Positions 62,151-64,000 of a stretch of 64,000 nucleotides of DNA are shown here, one piece after another; the stretch's first letter is position 1; each line of letters opens with the position of its first letter. The DNA comes from Pyrocephalus nanus (taxonomy: Eukaryota > Chordata > Aves > Passeriformes > Tyrannidae). The notes under the pieces were generated by a model. That model saw only the letters and a program-made list of their open reading frames with translations, ran no database searches and had not been told where the DNA came from. The position numbers and the translations under genes are program-made. Location of the stretch: contig CM076266.1 in assembly GCA_038380795.1 (NCBI GenBank), positions 34,856,145 through 34,920,144 on the forward strand, written 5' to 3'.

Positions 62151-64000
62151 ATCTCTTGGTCAACTGTGTGATGCGATCATAGAAATAATTTGGCACGTAG
62201 AGGGCATGTGGATGGATAGGTTTCTAGGAGAAAGATATAAATGGTTAGGAAAAGGTATAGCGGAAGGAAATGTAGAGTCATAAAAAAGCGAATAGATACA
62301 AAATCTATATTTGCCGTGGAAGGAAAAATTACTCTGAAGTTTTAAGGATATTGACTTCAAAACTTTTTCGTATCTTTACTCCATATTAAAGATGGGAGAG
62401 TTGTGGGGGAGAGCAGTAGCAAGTTTGGGACAGAATTCAAAAAGCAACAAATGTTCTAATCTACCTCCATGTCTAGTATCATAAGTTTTATTTTTAATGT
62501 GGCATTGCAAGTGGCAGTTATAAAACTTATAAAAGAGCATGGTCATAATGACCTGTCTCAGAATAGGGAAGCTTTTCAGACTTCTAGATGTCCTGTGAGT
62601 CTAGCTGTTTGAGGTGGCACAGCAGTCTGGTTTGCTGCTCTCTTAAAACCACTCTCCATTCCAGCCTGCAGTAAAGTTCCACTATAGCAGAGTTCAGCTT
62701 GTTAGGAAGGCCAAATGCACTCACCTTTCAGAACAAATGGAAGTCTCAAACCTTTCAAAAGCTACCAAGCACTACATAGTGCATCATGGCCTGAATCCAA
62801 GTGTGCCCCTGCTTCTTGGAAGCACGATGTCATTTTGGTTAGCAGGAGACAAACTTTAGCCTCAAAGAGCTAGAGAGGCTCCAAATACAGACCACATTGT
62901 TTTAAGCTGCATTCAGAAGTCAACTCAAGATATTATCTGTGCATACACTTTGTTTACTTCACCCCTTGCAAGAAATTTTCTTGTTCCCTGTATCTAAATA
63001 CTGGATTCAGCTACCTGCTTTCTATTTCTCAGGTGTCACCATACACAAACCTCTTTATGTATGCAGGCCCAGGTTGTTTATCTGATTCTGATTTCTCAGT
63101 ATCTGAATTTCTCTGAAAAATTATGCACACCAGCAAAAGGGGAAGAGGACATCATGATTTTGTTTTTAGGCTTTTTTTCATTCAGATGCTAGCTTGGATA
63201 TGTTTTCTGGGTCCTCCTTGTTATGCCACGGTGCTCTTTCTACAATGCATTTATGGTTCATACAGTGATTTTATGTGGTGTTTCTCTTGATAATTGGAAG
63301 TGGATTTTCAGGAGCAGATTAAAGATAAGTAAAATTGTCAGAGGCAGTAGGCAGTAATTGCTTTGTTCTTTAGAGAGCTTAAACGAAGGGGCAGACACTC
63401 AAGTGAGAATCTTCTTATCCAGGATTTTCTATGAAAGTGAGAGATGATAAAGAAGGACTAACAGACAAGTTCATTTTGAAAACCACTCAAAACAGCTTCA
63501 GTACACAGTATTGTTACAAACCACTATTACATGTCATTTGCTAGAGATGCGTGAGCAAGTTAAAAGTGGTTTTGGACACAAATTATTCCTCTTGATAACA
63601 TCTACTATTCAGATAAACATTAGACAGTAGCTGGGTGTGAAAAATGTGGAGGAAAGACAATATGGAAAGGAAATATGAAAATGTAACTATATAAAACTGT
63701 AGTAAGGGAGTAGCAAAAGGGAGAGTACTGAACAGAGGAAAAGTTGCAGAAAAGACATGATTGTTATTTTTATTCATTTTTTGAAGTTTATATGGATCTC
63801 AAGGGACATGACAGAAATGTGCAACTTCTTTGGACCTCAGCTTCATCCCTCTATTACAAAAGAAGCAAGGGGTTCTTATGAAAATGAATGTTCATCTGTG
63901 TAAATAAAGGTCACATGGATGTGCTTTAGTTTTCAGATGATTTCTGATAATGCAGTGCACGATGGCTTCTTAAAGATCAGCAATCTTCAAGCTGTGAAGA

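Larger units (their letters stand above)
54621..64000. other. Unassigned non-coding sequence
   Basis: No gene is recognised. The longest frame, 131 codons at 61888-62283, crosses a T/G tract and resembles no family. Local features are a cluster of short palindromes at 60355-60393, a T11 run at 58630-58640 and the T/G tract at 62111-62150. Nothing marks the right edge of the window as a boundary. Confidence 0.6.

Noticed and set aside
61888..62283. 131-codon plus-strand frame
   Set aside because: It has no family resemblance, crosses a T/G low-complexity tract that codes for an FFWFGLG-like run, and overlaps other equally open frames.
1..64000. Microbial-type systems such as operons, CRISPR arrays or phage modules
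   Set aside because: The repeats are vertebrate, coding density is close to zero, and no regularly spaced direct repeats were seen.

Overview
This window looks like ordinary non-coding nuclear DNA from a vertebrate, almost certainly a bird. It is AT-rich and CpG-poor. Its recognisable repeats are CR1 LINE 3' ends, including the avian-type 3' UTR that ends in an ATTCTAT-like motif, and retroviral LTRs without internal genes. I saw no Alu, B1 or L1-type elements of the kind that fill mammalian DNA. I cannot name the species.

I found no protein-coding gene I can support. The open reading frames are short (the longest is about 150 codons), fall in all frames on both strands, and resemble no family I know. 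The one exception is the frame at 8667-8987, which is the C-terminus of a CR1 reverse-transcriptase polyprotein. I recognised no tRNA, rRNA, snRNA or microRNA gene, and no CRISPR array. The window could be intergenic or lie inside one very long intron.

Layout. 1-4224: unassigned sequence with low-complexity G/T tracts. 4225-4655: old CR1 on the minus strand. 4656-8669: unassigned. 8670-9085: CR1 on the plus strand with an unbroken C-terminal frame. 9214-9235: T-run, followed by a small, sharp CpG island (about 9284-9560), the best candidate promoter. 9660-27687: unassigned sequence with two short minus-strand CR1 fragments (13628, 16857), long T-runs, a strong G-quadruplex motif (19240) and a perfect 14-bp hairpin (12468). 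27688-28402: solo LTR on the minus strand with TG...CA ends and a near-perfect 5-bp target duplication. 28403-32248: unassigned. 32249-33077: composite LTR-like block on the plus strand with two TATA/AATAAA modules, a G-quadruplex motif and two hairpins. 33078-64000: unassigned sequence with small tandem and inverted repeats, a possible octamer-plus-TATA promoter (43174-43245), a large (TTTG)n/(TTG)n tract (41694) and a doubtful LTR remnant (54325-54620).

No gene set here works together as a system, and I found no sign of a new one. The points most worth a second look are the isolated CpG island, the composite LTR with tandem secondary structures, the 14-bp hairpin whose arm recurs 1.8 kb away, and the bias of T-runs and G/T tracts toward the plus strand, which suggests plus-strand transcription through the region.
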